From Aotearoamyces nothofagi (Eukaryota; Ascomycota; Leotiomycetes; Leotiales; Tympanidaceae): a stretch of DNA of 64,000 nt. Position 1 is the stretch's first letter, and the number at the start of each line of letters is the position of its first letter. The notes under the pieces were generated by a model, which was not told where the DNA came from, ran no database searches, and worked only from the letters and a program-made list of their open reading frames with translations. The DNA is taken from assembly GCA_015345905.1 (NCBI GenBank), contig JADDTR010000004.1:620001-684000 (forward strand), given 5' to 3'. This document shows, piece after piece, positions 22,128 to 31,748 of this stretch. The translations under genes and the position numbers were made by a program.

Positions 22128-23341
22128 TCACCAACTAAACACTCCTCTCTTCCTATCAAAACCACCTCGTAGCTGACTTTCCGGCTTAATCACCTTTCCC
22201 TGTAATACGGTAAATTTGACGATTCCCTCGCAGTCTTCTGGTTTGACTCTTGCCAACCATATACATTGCGCAGCGCCTTCTTCCTGCTCTTCACCAGCTG
22301 TTACTGGTGCAACAGGTCGCACCTCGCCTTGTACCTTGGCTCGCTCTAGTGTGTCAAGGCCAAATGCATCCGGCCTTCTGTAAATCATAACATTGGCAGA
22401 ATATTTGTGTCCTCCAACATGACTTATGAAGTAAATGCCTACTCCACCGGGCCGTTCATCGTCAAGATCCCGAAATAACCCTAACGGCCGTAGATGTCTT
22501 CCCAGCTCCTTTCGCAGCAGAGGCGCGCTCTGCCCGCATCGAGCATCTCTTGTCCGTTGCGAACATAATAATATCAACACATTGTGTGGAGATGGTCTAG
22601 ACGTTAACTCGGTAGCCGTAGGCAGTGGCGCATCGAGTGAGCGGGGGATGGAATTTGAGGGGATGGGAGTTGTAGTTGTCGCTGCAGTGTTGATAAACGA
22701 GGTGATGAGGGCGGGAACCGATGTAGGGGTAACATTTTCAATAATTGTGAACGCTGGGAGAAGAAGTACTGTGGTTGGCTCCGCGTAATCGTTGTGGTGT
22801 GAGGGTGTTGGGATGTTGGACGCCGAGAGCATGAGTCTCTACAAATTGAGCGCAGAGTCAGCATGTCTATCTTTACACAAGAATCGACTCGGAATCGCAA
22901 GAAAATGAATCTTACCCCATTACTTGGCTTGACAGAACTCCTGCCAAATGCCTCCATTACGCTGCCCTTCTCATCCTCCACATCCCTCACCCAATCGGTC
23001 TTCCCAGTGGCAACCAAAACATGTGTGGCCCACCCCTTTATATGGCCGTATAGCTTGTCGCTCTCCTCAATCTTGAATCCCTTTGGATATTTCACCTCAC
23101 ACGATTCGCACTCGTGGGTACAGTCGTCTCCGTCAACCGCTGGATCAACTTTGGGAAAGATTCCCTGGATGGACGTCGCATTTGGCGGCGTCCCTGGGAC
23201 AGGCGTCGTCGCCCCAGAGATTGTCTGAATGGCGCTGCTCAACAGCGATTTGAACTGCGTAGACATTCTTTTCGGACGATGTTCTGGGATGGCAGAGACA
23301 TTCTGCGAAGAGCGTGAATTGGCCTCTGTTTTATTGGGCAT
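22128..23341 (-). CDS. Apd1/Suc-Fer-like ferredoxin-fold protein
   Basis: Two exons on the minus strand, 23341-22916 and 22838-22128, with a 77-bp phase-0 intron, encode about 378 residues. Recognisable blocks are DGDDCTHECESCEVKYPKGF near 70-89, HIKGWATHVLVATGKTDWVR, then, after the intron, LLCSQRTRDARCG and YFISHVGGHKYSANVMIY. This is the sucrase/ferredoxin-like family that includes yeast Apd1 and Aim32. Members hold a [2Fe-2S] cluster with two Cys and two His in a thioredoxin-like fold. The C-terminal CxxxxxxxxC-like pair and the HVGGH sequence are the likely ligands here. The biological role is poorly defined even in yeast. The product ends with a Trp after a basic tail. Assignment to the family is strong. 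Confidence 0.87.
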
Positions 23342-23817
23342 CGCGGATACGGAGATATAACAGCTAGTGAGTTCCGGGCGGATTCCGGGTGTGGGGCTAA
23401 TCAGATACGTGTGCTTATCAGATCTAGTGTCCCTGAGGTGCCGTCGGACTCGAGGACAAACAGATTAATAACGACGACGAACAATAGCTGTCGGGGAGCA
23501 AGCCTTCTGAATAACTGGAATTCCTCAGCTTCTGTTGACTGCTGGCATCATTTACTGCCCATTCATGAGGAAAGGGGCTAGAGATATACGCTGCTCGGAT
23601 TTAACGCTCGGTGTACGTGTTGGGAGGTCGGGCACAGTCGGGCACGCTCGGAGTTATCGTCTCGGCTATACATCTGTACCTTAGGCATATACCACCACAT
23701 CAACTACGATAGCTACCTGACGGCGAATCAGGGTGAACGGGATTTGTCAGCTGGCTGAACTCAGCAGATAGGGGTTCTCCGCATACCTTGACATCGACCA
23801 CTGTCCCCTACCTTGAA
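23342..23817. promoter_or_regulatory. Shared divergent promoter region
   Basis: A 476-bp region between the starts of the Apd1-like gene (minus) and the OB-fold-like gene (plus). No specific sites can be claimed. Confidence 0.5.
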
Positions 23818-24960
23818 ATGCCCCCGAGCGTTTTGTTTCTAACCGGAGCACCAACATCAACTTCCCTGGACTGGGAGCATGCTAAGCTCCTCGAAAGCTT
23901 CACCACTCCAGTTGCACGATTTGCAGGATATATCCAACCTAGCAACAGTCTTTCAACACTCTCGGTAACAGGTTCAGCGACAAAACATGCAGCATGGAGG
24001 TCGCTGGATCTTGCTCCTCGGCACCTCACCAGTGGACATTCTCAAGTTCATGAGTTTTTAAACGAGTATCACGGCAATGCGTCATTTTTCAAAACTTCTG
24101 ATGTGTCTTTTTATTCTGATGACTCGGACGCTGTACACGAGCAGGGGAGCCATATCTCCAGTTCCGAATCTGCGGAAGAAGTCTTGTCTCAGTTCTATGA
24201 GCACTCATTTGCTATACACGCAGATGCCGCATCGTCACAGATCCCAGGACAGCTATCGGACAACGAGAAGACCTTCTCATCGAGCAATGAAACTTCCTTC
24301 AGCACAAGTATATCTGGTTCCTCACTAGACTCTCAGCCCGCTCAAAAGGTTCCCGTTCCAGCTGCAGGCCACCTTAGCGACCTTGAAGGCATCCCAAATG
24401 CGGCATACCTCCACTCTATTCAGCCACAGACGATGTCAGTAAATCTCATAGCTGGCATCATCTCCGTCTCACCCCCGCGACGGATCAAAACACGGCGCGG
24501 AGGCGAGGTCGACATCGTGGAGCTCCTGGTGGGAGACGAGACCAAATCCGGGTTCGGGATCAACTTCTGGCTCCCGCCACGCCCAGCAGGGGAACACGCG
24601 AGCGGCGGCCGGGGCGGTCTCGGGGCTGTTCCGGGCGGGCTCAGGCCGCGAGATATCATCCTTCTGAGGAACGTGGCGCTGGCGAGCTTTCGCGGACGCG
24701 TCTATGGCCAGAGCCTCAGGAAGGAGACGACGAAAGTCTACCTGCTGTACCGGAACAGGATCGACAGAAGCGATGTTGGCGGCTGCTACACGACCGAGGA
24801 TCTCCGCGACGCCCTGCCAGCACCCGCGCAGCTTGCAAAGACTGCCCGTGTCCGCGACTGGGTTCTGCGTTTCGTTGGGGCCGGGACGGGCGGGGTCAGA
24901 AGAGGCGGGGAAGGACATATCGAGGTCCTGGAGGAGCCGTTACCGCCAGATACGCCGTGA
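23818..24960 (+). CDS. Orphan protein with an OB-fold-like C-terminal block
   Basis: A single exon from the ATG at 23818 gives about 380 residues. The N-terminal two-thirds is Ser/Thr/Glu-rich and probably disordered. From about residue 205 the pattern changes: NLIAGIISVSPPRRIKTRRG, then VDIVELLVGDETKSGFGI, then LRPRDIILLRNVALASFRGR and VYLLYR. The alternating strands (an entry strand, a Gly-rich turn, a strand starting with RPRDIILLRN and a final strand) look like a single-strand-DNA-binding OB fold of the Pot1/SHLD2/RPA kind. That is my inference from pattern; no specific family is recognised. Third codon positions are strongly G/C in the OB-like block, more so than in the N-terminal part. 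The ATG at 23818 is preferred because no ATG lies upstream in frame. Confidence 0.75.
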   Translation: MPPSVLFLTGAPTSTSLDWEHAKLLESFTTPVARFAGYIQPSNSLSTLSVTGSATKHAAWRSLDLAPRHLTSGHSQVHEFLNEYHGNASFFKTSDVSFYSDDSDAVHEQGSHISSSESAEEVLSQFYEHSFAIHADAASSQIPGQLSDNEKTFSSSNETSFSTSISGSSLDSQPAQKVPVPAAGHLSDLEGIPNAAYLHSIQPQTMSVNLIAGIISVSPPRRIKTRRGGEVDIVELLVGDETKSGFGINFWLPPRPAGEHASGGRGGLGAVPGGLRPRDIILLRNVALASFRGRVYGQSLRKETTKVYLLYRNRIDRSDVGGCYTTEDLRDALPAPAQLAKTARVRDWVLRFVGAGTGGVRRGGEGHIEVLEEPLPPDTP

Positions 24961-25121
24961 GGTCCTGGTGCCTTGGCCAGTTATCATTGCATCCGACCCC
25001 ACGTAGATAGACAGTACTGTAGATACCCTGTCCCCGTGCGAGATCCGCAAATATACCATATCCGCAGCTCCTCCGTCTGCGCAACACCCACCCCGTGTCG
25101 TCGGCATTTAGGGAGTCACTG

Positions 25122-25166
25122 GTCGGCCTCCGCGGCAGCGGCTCCCGGAGGGCCAGCGGAGCGTCA
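25122..25166 (-). repeat. GC-rich foldback repeat, copy 4 (subfamily B)
   Basis: Begins GTCGGCCTCCGCGGCAGCGG and ends GGCCAGCGGAGCGTCA. CTCCGC in one arm pairs with GCGGAG in the other, as in copy 1. Reverse orientation. Confidence 0.85.
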
Positions 25167-25425
25167 CGTCTCGTTTCACATACTCGATCCCGCTATTAAT
25201 AACCCCGTCCCTGAAAAGAAATCTGGGGAAATCTCTGAAGAAATGAAAAGAAAAAGAAGAGAAGAGAAAGATTATCCCCTCAAGATGAATCTCAATCTAA
25301 CGAATTAAATAAAATAAAATAAACAATACAATACAATACAATACATGAACAGCCTGATCCATGAACAGAACAGATCCGAAAGTCCGTCTTCGAGACATTG
25401 ATTCCATGACAGACTCGCAGGCACA

Positions 25426-25472
25426 GACCGCTCCGCCAGCCCTCCCCCGGGAGGGTGCTGCCGCAGGGGCCG
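25426..25472 (+). repeat. GC-rich foldback repeat, copy 5 (subfamily C)
   Basis: Core GCCCTCCCCCGGGAGGGTGC followed by TGCCGCAGGGGCC. The 16-bp centre is close to a perfect palindrome. Confidence 0.85.
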
Positions 25473-25614
25473 CGCCGGGTATTTTCTTCTTTTCTTTTCT
25501 TCTTTCTTTAATTTTTAATTATATATATATATATATTTTTTATACAACCACCTTACAATCAGCAGTACGAGACAAACGAAAATCCCACAGTCCACTTGGA
25601 GACTCGCAGGCACA

Positions 25615-25662
25615 GACCGCTCCGCCAGCCCTTCCCCGGGAGGGCTGCTGCCGCAGGGGCCG
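25615..25662 (+). repeat. GC-rich foldback repeat, copy 6 (subfamily C)
   Basis: Core GCCCTTCCCCGGGAGGGC followed by TGCTGCCGCAGGGGCC. Longer flanks are shared with copy 5. Confidence 0.85.
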
Positions 25663-25735
25663 TGCCGGGTGCTTGATTCTTCTTTTCTCTTCATTTTTTT
25701 TATATATACAGTTACGTTACGCTTAGGGAGGCGAG

Positions 25736-25790
25736 TGACAGACGCTCCGCTAGCCCTCTCCCGGGAGGGTTGCTGTCGCAGGGGCCATAC
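25736..25790 (+). repeat. GC-rich foldback repeat, copy 7 (subfamily C)
   Basis: Begins GTGACAGACGCTCCGCTAGC, has a CCCTCTCCCGGGAGGG centre and ends GCAGGGGCCATACC. It shows C-to-T-like differences from copies 5 and 6 in both arms. Confidence 0.85.
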
Positions 25791-26469
25791 CAAATACTTT
25801 CTTTCATTCTCTTCTTTTCTTCCTTATTCTTCTCTTTCCATTTTTATATATTTTTTTAATTTTATTATATACAACCACCTTATAATCAACGATACAAGAC
25901 AGACAAAAAAACCCTCCAGGGAGTCGGCCATGTGCAGAGGAAGCAGGGTTAGGGTATGGACGAGGTAAAGAGAATTTCCCAGACGATTTGGAAAAAAAAA
26001 ACATGGAGTTCTGGGGGGAAGGGGGAGCGGGAGCCGGCGTGGGTTTAGATAGGATGCAAGAAAGGGGGGCCAAAAAAAAAAAAAAGGAAAAAAAAAAGGC
26101 AATTGCAGAAGGTCAAGTGGCAGGCACGTGGGCAAGACGGATTCGGGGCGTGATACGTTTTTTGATTTCTTCAACGGCACGCGTGCCAGGTCTAACTAAC
26201 TAAATACGCTGTCGTCAGGGGGTTGGGTCTGGGCCCGCGCCGCTGTCTGTGCGAGGTGCGACAACAGAGGTATACCTAAAGCTCCATGCGGTTCAATGCT
26301 TCGCTCACTTCTGTCTTGCGTGATATGTGGGATATGCAAGCGGCCATAGGCCCTGTAGAAATAATAAATATATACATTTGAATTATATTGCGAACATGGA
26401 GGTTGCGAAGATCCGTCAACGGATTCTAGACGACGCTACACTGCGCTACGACGTGAGGCTGGCGTACGT

Positions 26470-27756
26470 TTACGATGTTAGACTGGCGTACGTCTCGCCG
26501 ATTGTGCTGAGGGTGCTGCTGGAGCTGAGCAGGACGTCTTCGGAACACATGAAGTAGGCGTAGCGATCGACGTAGTCTTGCTCGTCTAGCCATGGGATGA
26601 CGGTTTCGAGGAAGGTGTTGATCTCGTCGTCGGTGCCTGTGGCGCCGAACTCCGTGATCCAGATAGGTCGGTTCCCGCCTGCCGTGTAGGCTTCGGCGAT
26701 GTAGGACTTGAAGTAGTCGATGTTGCTAGCACTGTCGTACCAGTGGATGGGGACAAAGTCAATGGTGCAGTCGGTACATGCCGAAATGAAGGATTCGAGG
26801 TAGGTAAGTCCGAGGGGCGAGGCGCCGTTGGTTACAGCCGGGGCGCCAAGCTTGGCTTTGCCAGCGTAGGGCTGAACGTAGGTCTGGTAGCCGGTGACGG
26901 CGTCGCTGACGGCGATGTTGCACTGAGAGTCAAGGTCTGGCTCGTTGAATGCGAGAAGGTGGGTTGAGCCCGAGTCAAGGGCGGTCTCAACTGCCGAGTC
27001 CCAGGTGGATGTGGAAGAGTCGTCAGTGCACCAGAGCATGGGGACGTATTCTAGCGAGGAGAGGACGTCGCTAGTGGTTGACTCCCAGTTGTATGCCCAG
27101 GTGACGGAACTGAAGCCGCTGAAGATATCGGTCAGACTGGCCTCGTTGAAGGCGAGACCACGCTTGCCAGACGAGGAAGAGGATGAAGATGATGCTGCAG
27201 CGGCCGCCGATGAGCTGGCTGTGACTGGCGTAGAAGAGGATTCGGCTGCAACTGGCGTGGTTGATACAACGGCAATGGTCGAGGATGTTTCAACAGGCTC
27301 AACTGAAGATACTGCAACTGAAGTAGTGCTTGGCTTCACGACAGTTGATAGAGTTGTTGGCGTGGCTGAGGAAATGACTGCTGATGATGTAGATACAGCG
27401 ACGGTTTTGGCGTGCGAGCTCTTGACGATAGCCCCTAGGTTGGCTTGAATAGCGGTGCTAGAAGATGATACTGATGATGATAATACTGATGATGATGATG
27501 ATGACGAAGAGGTCGTATTTGCTGATGAGGTTGTGGTTGACACTAGAGTGGCAGATGGGGCAGGCCACTCGACAGTCACATAGTTTGTGACTGTAACAAC
27601 ATTGACATAGTCCTCGACGACGGTATTGGTTACGGTAGCAATGACAACATCGCGGCCCTTGTGGAAGTTCCGATGTCCTCGGTGCACGGCGGCAATAACG
27701 TCTTTGGCCAGCAAAGAAACCACTAGGGTTGAGGCGGTAGAAGCGAAGAAACGCAT
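26470..27756 (-). CDS. GH128 glucanase-like cell-wall protein (Asl1 type)
   Basis: A single exon on the minus strand encodes 428 residues. Residues 1-22 form a signal peptide. A Thr/Val-rich segment follows, then a long Ser/Thr-rich linker (about 70-197) that should be heavily O-mannosylated. The catalytic domain starts at KRGLAFNEAS near 198. The two expected acidic residues of a clan-A fold are Glu272 in LLAFNEPD and Glu369 in PIWITEFGA. Family GH128 contains secreted beta-1,3-glucanases and fission yeast Asl1. The protein is predicted to act at the cell wall on beta-1,3-glucan; there is no obvious GPI signal. The linker is encoded by ATC/TCA-type triplet repeats (27440-27510), so its length may vary between strains. 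Confidence 0.92.
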   Translation of the reverse strand: MRFFASTASTLVVSLLAKDVIAAVHRGHRNFHKGRDVVIATVTNTVVEDYVNVVTVTNYVTVEWPAPSATLVSTTTSSANTTSSSSSSSSVLSSSVSSSSTAIQANLGAIVKSSHAKTVAVSTSSAVISSATPTTLSTVVKPSTTSVAVSSVEPVETSSTIAVVSTTPVAAESSSTPVTASSSAAAAASSSSSSSSGKRGLAFNEASLTDIFSGFSSVTWAYNWESTTSDVLSSLEYVPMLWCTDDSSTSTWDSAVETALDSGSTHLLAFNEPDLDSQCNIAVSDAVTGYQTYVQPYAGKAKLGAPAVTNGASPLGLTYLESFISACTDCTIDFVPIHWYDSASNIDYFKSYIAEAYTAGGNRPIWITEFGATGTDDEINTFLETVIPWLDEQDYVDRYAYFMCSEDVLLSSSSTLSTIGETYASLTS

Positions 27757-27820
27757 GATGGTTGATAACTGGAGTTCTGGCTCGACGGGAGAGGTTGTGG
27801 GTGTAGATCAGGATAGATGC

Positions 27821-27840
27821 GTATATATATATCTATAACG

Positions 27841-27874
<34 letters not shown>

Positions 27875-27876
27875 AC
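27821..27876. repeat. (TA)n microsatellite upstream of GH128
   Basis: Two TA blocks, 27821-27832 and 27841-27876, about 65-120 bp upstream of the GH128 start codon. Confidence 0.95.
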
Positions 27877-28157
27877 CGGGCTGGCGCTGGATGACAATGA
27901 ATGCGATTGTACTTGTGAATGAGGGAATGGATCAACCGTTCAGTCAAAGATCTCGGATCTCGACTCCAGCAATGAATGAATAGACAATGAATATAAATGA
28001 GCGCAACGCTTCAAACGAGCAGAGAGAGAGAGAGAGCGCAATGGACGATCCTTAGCATTCTTGGAGGGGGGAAGGGGGGCAGAGGAAAGATATAGGACGG
28101 AGCAGGCAGCGCACGCGACGGGGAGGGGGGTGACCGGCCCATGCCGTCGGGCGGTGG

Positions 28158-28191
<34 letters not shown>

Positions 28192-31100
28192 CTGGACGGG
28201 ACGGAAGAACCTACTGCAGGAGGTGCGCGTACAGAGGACGGACAGGGCGCCAGGGAGGGGGGACGGGGGCTAGGGAGGCAGGATTGGGACTCAGGCAGGG
28301 AGCGGTTAGTGAAGCCAGCGAAGTCAGCGAAGTGGCCTGCCCGGGAGCACGGGACAGGCGACGGCGGGGCAGCAGCGGGCAGCAGCGGGCAGCACGGGGC
28401 AGCCCAGGGCAGCCACGGACGTTTCATCGATAGCGATTGTGTGCAAACGCCATGCTGCTGCTCTGCCCGCCCCAGCCCGCCTAGCCCGTCCGGGCGGCCC
28501 GCAGGCCCAGAACACGTCGGCGTCCGCAGCGGCCGCCGCGCCGGATCTGAGACAGGGATACGCGTGCGCGCGCCTCACGACAAAGCCCTTGTTTCGCGGG
28601 CCACTCACAGCCCGCGCGGCCCCACCCGACGTTTGGCCACGGGGCGGGGGAGCGTGGCTGGCGGCCCGTGATTGGCCGGCTGCTCGCCCAGGGAGACCGG
28701 ACGAGAGGGGGCCCTGTCTGCTGCAGCCTGCGCGCCCCCTTAGCCGCGGGAAACAATCTCGCTACGGGCTCGCTTCGGGTTGTTTCAGCTTTCTGCTGCT
28801 GCAGAGAGAGCTCTGGCTGCGTATGCAGTCTACCCCTGACGGGCAAATGATTGCCACGGTTGGAGAACAGGCCATTCAGCAGCCATTCAGCAGCCATACA
28901 GCGGCATAGCGGTACAGCTACAGCAGATACCGCAGCGCTGGACTGCACTGGGCTGCACCGCTGGCTAGTCAGGCACAGCGGTCGGGCACATCCAGGCACA
29001 TCCAGGTACGCGACAGCTGGCGCTCGTTCTTTTTGCCATGGATCCTTGGCACTCTGTCGTATCGCACCGGCTTGATAACCTGCTCTGCTCTGCCCTGCTC
29101 TGGCCTGGCCTGGCCTGGCCACCTCCCAGCGCTCGGAGTACAGGACAGCCGCTGTTTGGTGGAGTTTGGGGATGCGAGATATAACTGAAACACGCACCGC
29201 ATCGCCGGACCAAGCAAGCGTGATCGGGGTGCGGCACCTGTCCTGTCCTGTACGTTGCTGGCAGAGGAGCGGGCGGGCGCCTGGACGCGACTGGGAGGGA
29301 CGGGACTGGGCTGCTCTGCTCTGCTCTGCTCTGCTCGCCCCGGATTGGCTCGCGACCGGCACCCAGCATCGCCCGCGCCGCGGCGTCTTCCAGGACTGGG
29401 AACATGGGGCCAGCGCGGCGCCGACACGTGTACGCGGCCGACGGATCACGAGGGTTTTCGCTGCTGGCTGGCTCTCTGTTTCTACGGTGTGAGCCGTGCG
29501 AGGCCGAGGGCGAGGGCGAGGGCGAGGGTGCAATCCAGCCCAGGTGGATGATGTGATGTGATGTGATGTGTACTCTACTACTGTATATACTACCACATAT
29601 ACTACCGTATATACTACTGTACAGTACTGTACTGTGCAGGACTTATGCAGGGCCCAATCCAGCCTGCATGCATCCGCCGTGTTCAGCCAGGTACAGGACG
29701 GCGCTGCAGTACAGCAACAGTACCTGCGTGCCCGGCACCAATGCGGGTTCCTCTTCCTTCCCTCACTCTCTACAGCCCACAGCCCACACTTCGCCGAGAG
29801 AACACGCACACGGCAGGCACTCCCCCAGCCCATGTCACGTGGATCAAGCCATCCATCGGGATCGAGCCCGCTCCGCTTGTCTTGAGAGCTGGAGCCCGTG
29901 TTCCTGCTGCAGCGTCGCCCACTGTCTGTGCCACGCGTATCTGGCCACGCAATCTCCGCCGTGATTACAGTCAATGCTCACTGTGCTGTAAATATCAGCA
30001 AGCCCCAGCGGTGCTACTGGTGAGAGACGGGCTGTGCGAGCGTCCAAGCCATCACAAGGCCTGCCGGATCATCTCCGTGGCATGAGAGAGTCGTATCTGG
30101 CAACATCCCTCCCTCCATCTCGCTTCTAGAAGGACGAGGGACGAGGGACCTGCGAGATGCGGCATCGCTGGGGGGAAAGCTCGTAGCCGAAGAGCCTCTT
30201 GTCCGGTGTCTCGGATATCGCCGGTGCAGTCGAGCAGGCAGGATCCACAGACGAGTCTGGAGGTTTCTGACTCGGCCCTGCGAGTCTATACTTGGTAGTC
30301 CAACACTCAGTACCCTCCACGTCCACGCAGGGCATGCCAGGTCCAGTCACTCAGCCCTCACGTTTGCGTACAATGCGTACGCTTCGTCCGGCGTCTGCGG
30401 CATTCAGTAGCTCCCACGATCTCGCACTGCTTCTGGTGCATTGTAGGAATAGTATGCAGTGGACAGGTAGACAGTATACCTGCGGATATTGTCAAAGGTT
30501 GCAACGCTGGCTGACCAGCATATGTGCATGCGTACATAGTAGCTGGATTGGCAAGATCTGAGCTCTAGGTCAGTCATTGTGTTTCCGGTGCTGCAATGGG
30601 TTCGGAACGACTCCCCTTCTCTCCATTCTACATCTCTACGTCCTTTCAAGAAGGTAGTGGTTGTCTTGATTGCCATCAATAATGACCTCCTCATCTCACT
30701 CATCCTCATCCTTTCTGGTAGTGGTGGTCTTGATCGCCATCAGTAATGACCTCCGCACCTCACTCATCCTTTCTGGCCCGACGAGCCGTCATGGAACTGC
30801 AGTCTGGCTTCAAACCGTCCTGGATCCCAAGTTCAACACCCGGCCCAGTCATATCGTCGTAATGAAGGCAGAGTGCTTTTCTAGTTAACCAACGTATAGC
30901 TTCTCAAGCCTTACAAAGAAGTTTGTCGCCATCTATTATCTATCTCAACTCTCACACACACTTAATACTGCCTTCAGCGGAGTAATCCATACATTCTTTG
31001 TTTAAATAAGTATATCTTGAAATTCAAACGTTTCGACGATGTGATCAAATATGATCAAATGTGCTAATTCATCTCCTTTATTTCACCGTCTTGTCCATTC

Positions 31101-31344
31101 GAACACCAGAATCTGTGCATTCCCTCTTGGAGCTTTCCACATCCTATCGCTAAGTCTGTTCTCTACATCTTTTATTGTAATCGACAAACGTATTGTTCAA
31201 TACTGGGCCAAATACGGTGGCTGGCATGGACAAAACCTATGTACCTCTCGCACCTGGTCCGAAGTCATCACTCTCTTATCCGTACATCCAAGCAAGCGAA
31301 ATGTTGGGGCTATCCAGACATCCCGAGCTTGGTAATAAAGCACC
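27877..31344. other. Long low-complexity island without a supported gene
   Basis: Contains (GA)n tracts (28019-28037, 28156-28191), GCAGCGGGCA repeats (28372-28405), CTCTGCTCTG runs (about 29085-29100, 29316-29334), GAGGGC repeats (29505-29530), a 12-bp CTACYRYATATA array with ACTGTACAGTACTGTA (29575-29637), and a tandem duplication at 30653-30774. A 497-codon frame on the minus strand (28481-29974) runs through these repeats. Its composition (Arg/Ala/Gln/Ser words repeated) and lack of any domain argue against a gene, so it is reported only as a finding. Confidence 0.6.
30653..30774. repeat. Tandem duplication of a ~60-bp unit
   Basis: Units 30653-30716 and 30717-30774 share GGTAGTGG, GTCTTGAT, GCCATCA, TAATGACCTCC and CTCACTCATCC. 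They differ by several substitutions and a CATCCT insertion in the first unit. Confidence 0.9.
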
Positions 31345-31393
31345 CGGACGGCCCCTGCGGCAGCAGCCCCCCGGGAGGGCCAGCGGAGCATCA
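31345..31393 (-). repeat. GC-rich foldback repeat, copy 8 (subfamily A)
   Basis: Begins CGGACGGCCCCTGCGGCAGC and ends CCAGCGGAGCATCACC, with a CCCCCCGGGAGGGCC centre. It is the most distal copy seen; none is found in the remaining 32 kb. Confidence 0.9.
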
Positions 31394-31748
31394 CCACCCG
31401 CCAGCAGATCCCTATTATTCTGGACACTCGAAAAGAGAACTCTAAATAAATTTCAAAGGCTTAGGACAGTAAGAACATTGACGCTGTCAACCTTATATAG
31501 ATGACTAATCAGCAATCAGAAAATATATTCGGACTTCGGTGGGCATGTCATTACCTCCTGCAACGCCGTCTCCGGTGCCGAGCTCGGTAGTATTTTCTCC
31601 GTACAACTCTCCGTCATCCCCGCAATACAGTAGAGAACAACGATACATAAGGCTCATCCTGGCTGAATCGAATATTTCTTACTACGACCTTATTTCTTTT
31701 ACATCCGAGCCAAGGTTTACTTTGTTGCTGGTGACGCTTTGATACGCG

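Larger units (their letters stand above)
25412..25920 (+). repeat. Tandem cluster of three hairpin units with shared flanks
   Basis: Copies 5, 6 and 7 are embedded in a longer repeated unit. Copies 5 and 6 share the leader GACTCGCAGGCACAGACCGC (25412 and 25601) and the trailer CCGNGCCGGGT followed by TTCTTCTTTTCT-like DNA. Between hairpins, TACAACCACCTTACAATCA (about 25543) recurs in diverged form at about 25870. The arrangement looks like two or three duplications of a unit of roughly 190-330 bp. Confidence 0.8.
24961..26469. other. Gene-free region with amplified hairpin units and T-rich spacers
   Basis: Holds hairpin copies 4 to 7, T-rich and (TA)n tracts, and poly-A runs near 26070-26095. 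No gene is supported; open frames are short and run through the repeats. The last part is the 3' flank of the GH128 gene. Confidence 0.7.

Noticed and set aside
28481-29974. 497-codon frame called as a gene
   Set aside because: Repeat-derived composition, no homologous motif and no splice or start context; kept only as a finding to test.
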